Shown here in pieces: positions 51,948 to 60,205 of a DNA stretch of 64,000 bases; within the stretch, counting starts at the first letter, position 1; each line of letters begins with the position of its first letter. Both the position numbers and the translations under genes were made by a program. Source of the DNA: Sulfolobaceae archaeon (lineage in GTDB: Archaea > Thermoproteota > Thermoprotei_A > Sulfolobales > Sulfolobaceae); the NCBI GenBank assembly GCA_026627305.1, contig JAPNVD010000027.1, positions 111,523 through 175,522 on the forward strand, read 5' to 3'. The notes under the pieces are model-generated. The model was not told where the DNA came from and did no database searches. It saw nothing but the letters and a program-made list of their open reading frames with translations.

Positions 51948-53375
51948 ATGAGCCTAAGTGGGAAAGATTATAACGTTGTAATAATCGGTGCTGGTCCTGC
52001 TGGTCTATTCGCTGCCTATGAGCTCGCTACGTTAGCTAATGGAAAGTTAAAGGACAAATATAAGGTTTTATTGCTAGATAAGGGATTAAGAGCCAGCAGA
52101 CGATTATGTCCTCTGCTAACTCCTAAGCTTCATTGTACTTTCTGTCAGCCGTGCCACATAACTCATGGATTGGGTGGTGCAGGTACTTTTAGTAGTGGTA
52201 TAATAAACTTAAGACCTGACATAGGAGGAGATTTACACGAGTTACTCCAAAGTTGGGATGAGGCACAGAAGTTAGTGGATTATGTTGATGAGGTATTCCT
52301 CAAGTTTGGCGCACCTAAGGATAGGTTGTTCGAGCCAGATAAAGAGAAGGTAAAAGAGATCCAGAAAAAAGCGGCGAAGGTTGGTGCTGAGTTCATCCCT
52401 ATTAGACAAAGGCATATTGGTACAGATAAAAGCCCAGAGGTTATAGAAAACATGACTAGGTTTGTGGAAAACAGCGGTATTCAAATCAGGGAATTGACGG
52501 AAGTACATGAGATTGTGAGAGAAAGCGATGGTAAGTTCTTGTTAAAGACAAATAGGGGTGAAATAAGATCTGAAATTGTTTTGGCTGCACCAGGAAGAGC
52601 GGGTGCACAGTGGTTTAGCGAGCAAGCTAAGAAGCTAGGTGTTGATATGATTCCAGCCCCACTAGATATTGGAGTTAGAGTTGAAGTGGAATCCTTTGTT
52701 ATGGATGAACTGACTAGTGCGGTTTGGGATCCAAAAATTATAATGTATACTAAGGAATATGATGATAAAGTAAGGACATTCTGCGTAAATCCTAGAGGAT
52801 TCGTAGTGAAAGAAGTATATGACGATAACACCATTGGCGTTAATGGGATGACTTATGCTAACGTTCAATCCCCTAATACCAACTTCGCGTTCCTTGTCAC
52901 TGTGAAGTTGACTAATCCGCTTGAAGATACTATAGAGTATGGTAAAAGTATCGCTAGATTGATGACAAGGCTGGGTGGTGAAAAGCCAATAATACAAAGG
53001 CTAGTGGATCTCGAGAAGGGAAGGAGGAGCACATGGGATAGGATAGCTAAATCCTCTGTTAAGCCTACACTAAAAGAAGTGACGCCTGGAGATATAAGTA
53101 TGGGACTTCCCTATAGGATTGTTGTCGATATCCTAGAAGGATTGGAGAAATTAGATAACCTCTCATCAGGTCTCTACTCTCCTAACACTCTGATTTATGC
53201 CCCAGAAATTAAGTACTATAGTATGAGGGCTGTTGTTAATAAGGAAATGGAAACTGTAGTAAATAACTTATTTGTAGCAGGAGACGGAGTAGGTCTTTCT
53301 AGGGGTATAAATATCGCAGCAGCAACAGGAATTCTAGCAGCTAGGGGTATAGCGCATAAACTGGGTATAGGTTAA
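51948..53375 (+). CDS. FAD-dependent dehydrogenase of the COG2509 type with a Cys cluster
   Basis: A 475-residue flavoprotein. Residues 10-30 are the dinucleotide fold [18 protein letters not shown] and the C-terminus has [23 protein letters not shown], closing the FAD site. Cys54, Cys63, Cys66 and Cys69 ([15 protein letters not shown]) could bind an Fe-S cluster or form a redox centre; [21 protein letters not shown] is the family core. The reaction is not known. It starts one nucleotide after purA and is followed by the GMP synthase subunit 25 bp on, so a purine-linked redox role is possible but unproven. Confidence 0.8.
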   Translation: MSLSGKDYNVVIIGAGPAGLFAAYELATLANGKLKDKYKVLLLDKGLRASRRLCPLLTPKLHCTFCQPCHITHGLGGAGTFSSGIINLRPDIGGDLHELLQSWDEAQKLVDYVDEVFLKFGAPKDRLFEPDKEKVKEIQKKAAKVGAEFIPIRQRHIGTDKSPEVIENMTRFVENSGIQIRELTEVHEIVRESDGKFLLKTNRGEIRSEIVLAAPGRAGAQWFSEQAKKLGVDMIPAPLDIGVRVEVESFVMDELTSAVWDPKIIMYTKEYDDKVRTFCVNPRGFVVKEVYDDNTIGVNGMTYANVQSPNTNFAFLVTVKLTNPLEDTIEYGKSIARLMTRLGGEKPIIQRLVDLEKGRRSTWDRIAKSSVKPTLKEVTPGDISMGLPYRIVVDILEGLEKLDNLSSGLYSPNTLIYAPEIKYYSMRAVVNKEMETVVNNLFVAGDGVGLSRGINIAAATGILAARGIAHKLGIG

Positions 53376-53400
53376 TAAATCAGTAATCGGTGTATATAAT

Positions 53401-54516
53401 ATGGATGTAGATAAGTTTATTGATAGTGCTCTAAAGTCCATTCGTAACACAGTAAAGGATGCAAAGACTATAGCTGCTATAAGTGGAGGTGTTGATAGTA
53501 CAACTGCTACTGTATTGGCATATAGGGCTTTAGGTGACCAGCTATTACCAGTAATCATCGATACTGGTTTTATGAGGAAGGAAGAGGTCAAGAAGGTTAA
53601 ACAGTCTTTAGCTTCAGTCTTGCCCACTTTAAAGATCATTGATAGATCTGAGGAGTTTATAAGTGCACTAGAGGGGGTTAGCGATGCTGAGGAAAAGAGG
53701 AAAAGGTTCAGGGAGACGTTTTACATGACTTTATCAACCCTCGCACAGGAATTCGGTGCTAAGTATTTAATACAAGGTACTATAGCACCTGACTGGATTG
53801 AAACATCAGGTGGAATAAAAACTCAACATAACGTTTTAGTTCAGATAGGTATAGATCCGCTAAAGTCCTATGGGCTTAACATAATTGAGCCATTGGCTGA
53901 TCTATATAAAGATGAAGTTAGAGAAGTTGCTAAACGTTTAGGAATTCCAGATAGTATAGTTTTCAGACAACCTTTTCCAGGTCCTGGTTTAGCTATAAGA
54001 GTAGTTGGGAGGATATCTAGAGAAAAGCTAGAGATAGTTCGTGAGGCTACAGATATTGTAGAGGAGAGAATAAGCGGATATTCTCAGTATTTCCCCGTAA
54101 TATTCGAAAATGTAAAAGTTAAAGATGAGGAATTATCCAGGATAGTTGGTTTAGACGTTTATAGTTACAATATTAGAGCAACTGGCGTTAAAGGCGATAA
54201 TAGGGAGTATGGAAGGGTTGTCGCAATAAATGGAAAAGGACTTTCATATCAAGAGCTAAGAAAACTCGTTAACAAGATAGTAGCTTACGACGTTACTCAC
54301 GTGCTACTAACTATAAAGGAAGATAAGAGTAAAACAGGAAAATACTCCATAGCATTAAGGGCAGTTAGTACACAGGACTTCATGACGGCTGATATTGTTG
54401 AATTTCCCTTAGAGTTCCTAGAAAAACTAGCTGATGAAATATTAAAATTGGATTATGTTAATGAATTCCTTTATGATATTACCTCAAAGCCTCCCGCAAC
54501 AATAGAGTTCGAGTAA
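53401..54516 (+). CDS. guaA: GMP synthase, ATP pyrophosphatase (synthetase) subunit
   Basis: A 371-residue subunit that aminates XMP to GMP using ammonia from the glutaminase subunit at 43745-44311. The PP-loop is AAISGGVDSTTATVLAYRAL; later motifs are YLIQGTIAPDWIE, QHNVLVQIG-region contacts, FRQPFPGPGLAIRVVG and the C-terminal dimer motif TSKPPATIEFE. The glutaminase and synthetase genes are separate and on opposite strands, as usual in archaea. IMP dehydrogenase is not in the window. Confidence 0.95.
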   Translation: MDVDKFIDSALKSIRNTVKDAKTIAAISGGVDSTTATVLAYRALGDQLLPVIIDTGFMRKEEVKKVKQSLASVLPTLKIIDRSEEFISALEGVSDAEEKRKRFRETFYMTLSTLAQEFGAKYLIQGTIAPDWIETSGGIKTQHNVLVQIGIDPLKSYGLNIIEPLADLYKDEVREVAKRLGIPDSIVFRQPFPGPGLAIRVVGRISREKLEIVREATDIVEERISGYSQYFPVIFENVKVKDEELSRIVGLDVYSYNIRATGVKGDNREYGRVVAINGKGLSYQELRKLVNKIVAYDVTHVLLTIKEDKSKTGKYSIALRAVSTQDFMTADIVEFPLEFLEKLADEILKLDYVNEFLYDITSKPPATIEFE

Positions 54517-54523
54517 TGGTAAG

Positions 54524-54544
54524 TATAAAGTTTTTAACTTTATA
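54524..54544. repeat. perfect inverted repeat between guaA and the aldo/keto reductase
   Basis: TATAAAGTT-TTT-AACTTTATA: nine-base arms with a 3-base centre, 18 bp before the next ATG. Both arms contain TATA-like sequence, so it may be a promoter/operator for the reductase or an end signal for guaA. Confidence 0.5.
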
Positions 54545-54561
54545 ATGATTTATCTCATGCA

Positions 54562-55635
54562 ATGGAATATGTGAACTTTGGCAAAAGCGGTCTAAAAGTT
54601 TCTAAGCTTTGTTTAGGCACTTGGCATTTACCACCTTCACCTGAAAAGGATGAATATGGTGTATATAAGGTAGATGAAGATAGTGCTAAAAGAATTATAA
54701 AGAAGGCTATAGATTTAGGCATAAACTTCTTCGATACGGCAAACGTTTATCATGGTGTAATGCAAGGTCCAGACTATCTACATGTGGGCAATTCTGAAAG
54801 GATTTTAGGAGATGCTATTTCAGGTTACGATAGGGAATCCTTAGTTATATCGACTAAGGTCAGAGGGAGGATGGCTCCTTGGGCAAATGGAGAAGGTCTT
54901 TCAAGGAAGCACATAATGTGGCAAGTGAAGGAGAGTCTAAAGAGGTTGAAGACTAATTATATCGATATTTATTTCATGCATAGACCAGATCCCTCAACTC
55001 CAATAGAGGAGACAATGGAAACATTTTACGATCTAGTTAGACAAGGTTTAGTACTATATGTAGGTGAAAGCTACTTCGATCCTAACGATATATCCTATAT
55101 AGTTATGTTATCAAGGGAGTTACGCATTCCCTTTATAGCAATGCAAGAGCCCTACAATCTCTTGGAAAGGGATATAGAGAAGGATAAGATACCTGTGGCT
55201 AGGAAATACGGATTGGGTATAATGGCTTACATACCGTTAGCTCAAGGGGTCTTAACTGGGAAATATGTAGACTATGAGAACAAGAACTGGAAGGTGGAAG
55301 AGATGAGCAGGGCATCATATGTTCAAGAAATATCTAATAGGTACTTTACGAATGAGAACTTACAGGTACTCCTTAGCCTCAGTGAGATAGCCAAATCAAA
55401 GGGAATAACACTTGCTCAACTATCTCTAGCTTGGATATTTAAGAAAGCCGAAATGGAGGACGTAACTATAATACCTATTATAGGTGCAACTAGAGAAACC
55501 CATTTAGAGGAAGCCGTAGAAGCGCTAAAGATAAACTTAGACGATGATACTTTTAAGAAGGTTGATGAGATAACTAGAAAGGCAAAAGTTAATTGGGAAG
55601 TCAAATATGATAGGATTTCTAGGAGACCATGGTAG
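54562..55635 (+). CDS. aldo/keto reductase
   Basis: A 357-residue NADPH-dependent TIM-barrel reductase. Motifs: VNFGKSGLKVSKLCLGTWHL, GINFFDTANVYHG (catalytic Asp and Tyr), VISTKVRG with the catalytic Lys, YIDIYFMHRPDPSTPIEETM with the catalytic His, and IIPIIGATRETHLEEAV (cofactor end). It belongs to the YghZ/beta-subunit-like branch. The substrate is unknown; it sits with a sugar deacetylase and a Gfo/Idh enzyme, which suggests sugar carbonyl chemistry. It overlaps the next gene by 7 bp. Confidence 0.88.
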   Translation: MEYVNFGKSGLKVSKLCLGTWHLPPSPEKDEYGVYKVDEDSAKRIIKKAIDLGINFFDTANVYHGVMQGPDYLHVGNSERILGDAISGYDRESLVISTKVRGRMAPWANGEGLSRKHIMWQVKESLKRLKTNYIDIYFMHRPDPSTPIEETMETFYDLVRQGLVLYVGESYFDPNDISYIVMLSRELRIPFIAMQEPYNLLERDIEKDKIPVARKYGLGIMAYIPLAQGVLTGKYVDYENKNWKVEEMSRASYVQEISNRYFTNENLQVLLSLSEIAKSKGITLAQLSLAWIFKKAEMEDVTIIPIIGATRETHLEEAVEALKINLDDDTFKKVDEITRKAKVNWEVKYDRISRRPW

Positions 55636-56333
55636 ACACTAACGAGATCCTTTTGTCTTCAAGGAGAATATTAGTCTTTTCTCCACATCCAGACGATGCT
55701 GAAATAATAGCTGGAGGTTACTTGTACAGAAAGGCTAGTGAGGAAAAAAGTTATGTCAGGTTAATCGTGGTCACGGATGGAAGTAAAGGTTATTCCAAAT
55801 TAAAGTTTAAGGATATTATAAGAGATATCAGAAAAAGGGAACAAGAGGAGTCAGCAAAGAGGTTGGGTATAGAAGATGTCCATTTCTTGGATTATGTTGA
55901 TCTTCAAACCCCTCCTGTTGAGATCCTCATGGAGGTGTTTATTCGTCTAGTGAGGCAATATAGACCTGACCTTGTTATAACAGTGGATCCAACTAACAGA
56001 TATGAAGTTCATCCAGATCACATCAATGTGGGCAAAGCAGTAATGCAAGCGGTTTTCTTCTCTAACTTACAGGGGGTGATAGAATATGTTGAGGCTTTAG
56101 AAAAACCACCATACTTGGCTTTAGGGGCTACTGATAATCCTAACTCTTATGTTTGCCTTTCAGATGAGGAGATTTATATGAAATTAGAAAGCCTTAGGGC
56201 ACATATGTCACAGTTTACCGAAGATAAGGTACAAAAGATCTTAGAAATGGCGAAGATTACAGGTAAAAAATACAATTGTGAATACGCGGAGGACTTTCGT
56301 GTATTAACGGATAGTGATATGCATCTAGCTTAA
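55629..56333 (+). CDS. PIG-L/LmbE family deacetylase
   Basis: A 234-residue zinc-dependent N-deacetylase. VFSPHPDDAEIIAGG (His20, Asp22-Asp23) and EVHPDHINVGKAVMQAVFF provide the zinc ligands and the catalytic Asp. Members remove acetyl from N-acetylglucosamine-type sugars. It is translated together with the aldo/keto reductase (7-bp overlap), so a small sugar-modifying operon is likely. Its end overlaps the convergent Gfo/Idh gene by 9 bp. Confidence 0.88.
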   Translation: MVDTNEILLSSRRILVFSPHPDDAEIIAGGYLYRKASEEKSYVRLIVVTDGSKGYSKLKFKDIIRDIRKREQEESAKRLGIEDVHFLDYVDLQTPPVEILMEVFIRLVRQYRPDLVITVDPTNRYEVHPDHINVGKAVMQAVFFSNLQGVIEYVEALEKPPYLALGATDNPNSYVCLSDEEIYMKLESLRAHMSQFTEDKVQKILEMAKITGKKYNCEYAEDFRVLTDSDMHLA

Positions 56334-57563
56334 AGGTCTCCATAGCCCTTGAGAGACCTTAGGTATATAATTTTCTACTTCACTCTCATTAAATTCTAAT
56401 CTCTTCCCCTCTTCAGCAGATTTATACGCATGCATCATTAATTGAACCACTAACAAACCATCATACCAGTTCTCATATGGCAATCTCTTATTAAGAAAGG
56501 ATTCTACCATATGTCTATCCTCTGCCTGATAGCCATATGAGACTGCTTCGTCAGGTATAACAGGCATGAGTCCCTGATCCGCATTCTGTTTTTCAAGGAA
56601 CGCCTCAGATGGTGGTACTTTCACATTTCTACTTATAAATGCACTGAGCTCCTGATTTTGAGAGTTCACAAAAACGCTATATTCAGGTCCTAAAACCTCC
56701 ATGCTTAACCTTAAACCCGCACCTATAAAGGACCAAGAAGTCCTAGCCTCTGATAGCACTATATTACCATCTTCATCTTCATATTGAACCAAAGTTAAAG
56801 CATAGTCCTCTGCAGGCTCTTTAGAGAAATTAACGTTATATTTTTGCTTTAATTGTTCAGCATATTCTTTTTTTAGCCATTTAAGCGAGGAGATGAAAGA
56901 GATGATATATTTAGGTCTTAGGGAATTCTTGTTCTTAGAAGGATCTAGGAGGAGGTGTCTAGAGGCCTCAAGGCTATGACATGACATATCAATTAGAGCC
57001 CCGCCTCCTGAGATAGTTGGCCTCCAGAACCAGTCGTTATGAGGTCCACCATGTTCTTCAGCAGCCCTCGCTAAATATGGCCTTCCTGAATACTTCACTG
57101 CTAAATTCCATATAACTTCTTTAGCCCTTTGAATTGAGGGCATGAAAACTTGGTTCTCCAAATATCCATGAAGTAGTCCTGCTCTCTCTATAGAATTTAT
57201 CATTTCCTTAGCTTCTTTAACGTTTCTAGCTAAAGGCTTTTCTATAGCCACTCCTATTATATTCGTCTTAGAGGATTGCCTAACTTCCTCAGCTATTCTT
57301 TTGGCATAGCTTAAATGCGTATCATTAGGTGATATTATCCATACCGCGTTAATTTCCCTATCCGCTAAGAAGTCGTCAATACTTGTGTATATTTTTGGTC
57401 TTCCAAAACCCAATTGCTCGCTTAGAGAAGTGAATTCCTTAGCGGTCTTTTCAGTTCTTGAAAATACAGCGACAACATCCGCGTTTCTAACCCCTACTAA
57501 ACCTCTAAGATGAAATCTTGCTGCGAAACCAGCCCCAATAAAACCGATCTTTAGCTTTTCCAT
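56325..57563 (-). CDS. Gfo/Idh/MocA family oxidoreductase
   Basis: A 412-residue NAD(P)-dependent sugar or inositol-type dehydrogenase. The Rossmann start is IGFIGAGFAARFHLRGLVG; VAIEKPLARNVKEAKEM is the EKP motif with the catalytic Lys; and GGGALIDMSCHSLEASRHLL holds the catalytic Asp and His. The substrate cannot be told. It is a longer member (typical 330-390). On the same strand the MDR dehydrogenase lies 45 bp upstream. Confidence 0.88.
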   Translation of the reverse strand: MEKLKIGFIGAGFAARFHLRGLVGVRNADVVAVFSRTEKTAKEFTSLSEQLGFGRPKIYTSIDDFLADREINAVWIISPNDTHLSYAKRIAEEVRQSSKTNIIGVAIEKPLARNVKEAKEMINSIERAGLLHGYLENQVFMPSIQRAKEVIWNLAVKYSGRPYLARAAEEHGGPHNDWFWRPTISGGGALIDMSCHSLEASRHLLLDPSKNKNSLRPKYIISFISSLKWLKKEYAEQLKQKYNVNFSKEPAEDYALTLVQYEDEDGNIVLSEARTSWSFIGAGLRLSMEVLGPEYSVFVNSQNQELSAFISRNVKVPPSEAFLEKQNADQGLMPVIPDEAVSYGYQAEDRHMVESFLNKRLPYENWYDGLLVVQLMMHAYKSAEEGKRLEFNESEVENYIPKVSQGLWRPLS

Positions 57564-57608
57564 ATTTATAATTGAAAATAAGAGTTTATATTAGATCATC
57601 TTACTGTG

Positions 57609-58604
57609 TTAAGATACCTTTATCATAATTCTTCCGTCTCTATCAGGAGAGCTCAATCCCTTTAGTGCTTCCACACCTTCACTTAAGTCGTATTCCTTCC
57701 ATACCTTAACTTTACAGTCCTTACAAAGCTCTAGTAGTTCGACGAAATCTTTTCTATTTCCTCTGTTTATCCCCATAATAGTTATATGTTTAGAGTAGAG
57801 CTTGCCCACATCTATCTTTACCTCGCTTCCTGTTAGGGCTCCAAATGTCACTAATTTCCCTTTAACGCCTACTAATTCGAAGCTTTCGTTCCAGAACTTT
57901 TCACCTAAAGAATTTATTACTACATCAGCCATCTTTCCGTTAGTGATTTCACGCACCTTATCTACAGCCTCATTATAGCCCACTACGTAATCTGCACCAA
58001 AGTCGTAAAGCCAGTTCTTCCTACTTATTGCAATTACCTTTGCACCGAACTTTTTAGCCAATTGAACTGCAAACATTCCTGTGTTTCCAGAAGCGCCAAA
58101 AACTACAACAGTGTCTGTTGGTTTTACATTAGCCTCTTTCAAAGCATGGTATGCAGTTAACGCAGCTACTGTAAAGCTTGCTCCCATCTCCCAGCAGTAG
58201 TTATCTGGTAGTTTATACACGTATTTCTCCTCAATTGAAATGTATTCAGCCCAACCTCCATTGGCGTCAATACCAATTCTACCACCATTTCTACACAAGG
58301 TCTCATAACCTATCATGCACATATCGCAACTACCATCGTAAATCCTGCCATAAATAGTAACTCTGTCCCCTACATTTATCTTTTTTACGTTTTCTCCTAC
58401 CTTCTCCACAATCCCAGCGAACTCCACTCCTGGAATGTGAGGTATTGGATTTACCTTAAGCCTAGTTACTGTTAAGAAGTCAACAGGATTTACACCAGCC
58501 ATCTTAACCCTTATGAGCACATCGTTAGGACCTACTTTAGGGTCTTCATAATCTGTGTATTTTAAATTCTCTAAACCGCTTTTATCGAAGGCTAAGGCTT
58601 TCAT
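57609..58604 (-). CDS. MDR-family alcohol dehydrogenase-like protein without catalytic zinc ligands
   Basis: A 331-residue medium-chain dehydrogenase/reductase. VVVFGASGNTGMFAVQLAKKFGAKVIAIS is the NAD(P) site. The usual catalytic-zinc Cys (CGVCGSD) is replaced by AGVNPVDFL, and GHE is replaced by GVE, so catalytic zinc is probably absent. The structural zinc lobe keeps three of four Cys (SCDMCMIGYETLC). The form is near quinone oxidoreductase-type members. Neighbours suggest sugar or alcohol oxidation. Confidence 0.85.
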   Translation of the reverse strand: MKALAFDKSGLENLKYTDYEDPKVGPNDVLIRVKMAGVNPVDFLTVTRLKVNPIPHIPGVEFAGIVEKVGENVKKINVGDRVTIYGRIYDGSCDMCMIGYETLCRNGGRIGIDANGGWAEYISIEEKYVYKLPDNYCWEMGASFTVAALTAYHALKEANVKPTDTVVVFGASGNTGMFAVQLAKKFGAKVIAISRKNWLYDFGADYVVGYNEAVDKVREITNGKMADVVINSLGEKFWNESFELVGVKGKLVTFGALTGSEVKIDVGKLYSKHITIMGINRGNRKDFVELLELCKDCKVKVWKEYDLSEGVEALKGLSSPDRDGRIMIKVS

Positions 58605-58667
58605 AATGTAAGTGAATCTTAAGCTAAGATATATTTTTGTTTATTAATTTAACAATTCGCTATAGTA

Positions 58668-60113
58668 TCATTTTCCGTTTACTGCTATTCCTTCCCTCCT
58701 CGCTACTGGCATTATCTCTTTTATCTTTGTTGCTAGGATTATTACGCTAATTACTGTTATAGCGGTTATTAAGAAGGAGTACTGGAATGAAGTCCTAGAT
58801 GGTATGAAAGCGAATATGGGCAAACTATTATACATAGCAACTAGTATAGGAGTCTTGAAGGTATCCTCAAGAGAACCTGCAACTATTGGTCCAATGGTGT
58901 TTCCCATGAGCCTCATTGCAGTGTTCGTACCTGTTATTGTAGCCATTCTCTTTCTAGATGTAGAAGCCACTAATAATGTAATCCTAGTTACGTTCATACC
59001 AGAGGAGAAGAGAAGTACAAATACGAGTATTGTCATCAGTTGAGGAACCGTTATATGGGTGGTTATCATAAGAGAGAGGAATATTAATGATATTAAGGTG
59101 AGAAAAGCACTGGTTATTATAATCCTCTTATATCCAACAATTTGGACTAGCTTACCGAATAGTGGACCTCCTATCAACATAATTAGTGAAATTGGTGCCA
59201 TAGTTAGTCCAGTCTCAAATATTGTCATTCCATAGCCTACCGGCTTAGGCAGCTCAAACAAGAATACTAAAGATTGAAAAGTTAGGAATAATCCAAATCC
59301 TGTCACAAATGAGGAAATAAGTGGCACTGCTATGTTAGGGTTTTTGAAGTCCTCAGGCTCTATTAGCGGGTTCTCAGTTCTATTAATATGCTTAGCAAAA
59401 GCGTATAGAAAGCTGAAGCTTATTACTAAGGTTACAATGAAAGGTATTGATGTCCAACCCCATTTTGGCGCTTCAGTTATGCCAATGCCTAATACTAAAA
59501 AGCCTAAGGAGAGAAGAATTATTCCCTCTACATCGAGTTTATTTTCATTCTCTACAAAAGACGACGAAGGCAATATAATGTAAGCTGCAATAATTATCGC
59601 AATCAAAAATGGAATAGCTGTTTGATAAGCTAGTTGCCAACTATAATACTGTGCGATATAACTTCCAATAGGTATAGCGATTGCGGCTCCAATTGCGAAA
59701 GTAGATGCTATAATTCCCTGAGCGATAGGCAATTCTCTATCGCTTAACCTTTCCCTTAAGATTGTATAGGATAACGGGTTTATACTTAATCCAACACCTT
59801 GAATAGACCTAGCTAGCAAAAGCCATGCATAAGTAGGTGCTAATGATGTCAATGAAACACTAATAGTATAAATGATAAGAATGTAAAGTAGTACCTTTTT
59901 CCTCCCCTTAGAATCTGCTAGTTTGCCAATAAAGGGAGCTAAAGCCATACCTGCGAGCGTCTCTGAAGACAATATCCAAGAGGCTTCAGATTCTGTAATT
60001 CCAAATTGGTTTTCAATTGTAGGCAGGGCGGGTAATACTACCATTTCGATGTACATAGCAATTATAGAAATCGATGCTAGAAGTGGTAAGTATCTATAAA
60101 ACTCCCGTTGCAT
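58668..60113 (-). CDS. MFS transporter, 14-helix DHA2/EmrB-like
   Basis: A 481-residue membrane protein with about 14 hydrophobic helices. The motif-A loop GKLADSKGRKKVLLYI lies between helices 2 and 3, and RSIQGVGLSINPL (motif B, Arg) follows. This type exports drugs or metabolites by proton antiport; the substrate is unknown. It is divergent from the glycoside hydrolase gene; TATA TTTATATTT near 60136-60144 predicts a leaderless start at the ATG. Confidence 0.88.
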   Translation of the reverse strand: MQREFYRYLPLLASISIIAMYIEMVVLPALPTIENQFGITESEASWILSSETLAGMALAPFIGKLADSKGRKKVLLYILIIYTISVSLTSLAPTYAWLLLARSIQGVGLSINPLSYTILRERLSDRELPIAQGIIASTFAIGAAIAIPIGSYIAQYYSWQLAYQTAIPFLIAIIIAAYIILPSSSFVENENKLDVEGIILLSLGFLVLGIGITEAPKWGWTSIPFIVTLVISFSFLYAFAKHINRTENPLIEPEDFKNPNIAVPLISSFVTGFGLFLTFQSLVFLFELPKPVGYGMTIFETGLTMAPISLIMLIGGPLFGKLVQIVGYKRIIITSAFLTLISLIFLSLMITTHITVPQLMTILVFVLLFSSGMNVTRITLLVASTSRKRMATITGTNTAMRLMGNTIGPIVAGSLEDTFKTPILVAMYNSLPIFAFIPSRTSFQYSFLITAITVISVIILATKIKEIMPVARREGIAVNGK

Positions 60114-60114
60114 A

Positions 60115-60153
60115 TAGATATATCTAAATCAGGTAAATATAAAATTTATAAAA
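60115..60153. promoter_or_regulatory. overlapping divergent promoters of the MFS and glycoside hydrolase genes
   Basis: The 60-90 bp gap holds TATA TTTATATTT (minus, about 60136-60144) for the transporter and TTTATAAAA (plus, 60145-60153) for the hydrolase, side by side. TAGATATATCTA (60115-60126) is a perfect 12-bp palindrome at the predicted transporter start, a possible shared operator. Confidence 0.4.
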
Positions 60154-60205
60154 GTGTGTTAACAAGTAAAGCTTGCACTTAATAATTAGCTGGAACATAT
60201 TAACT

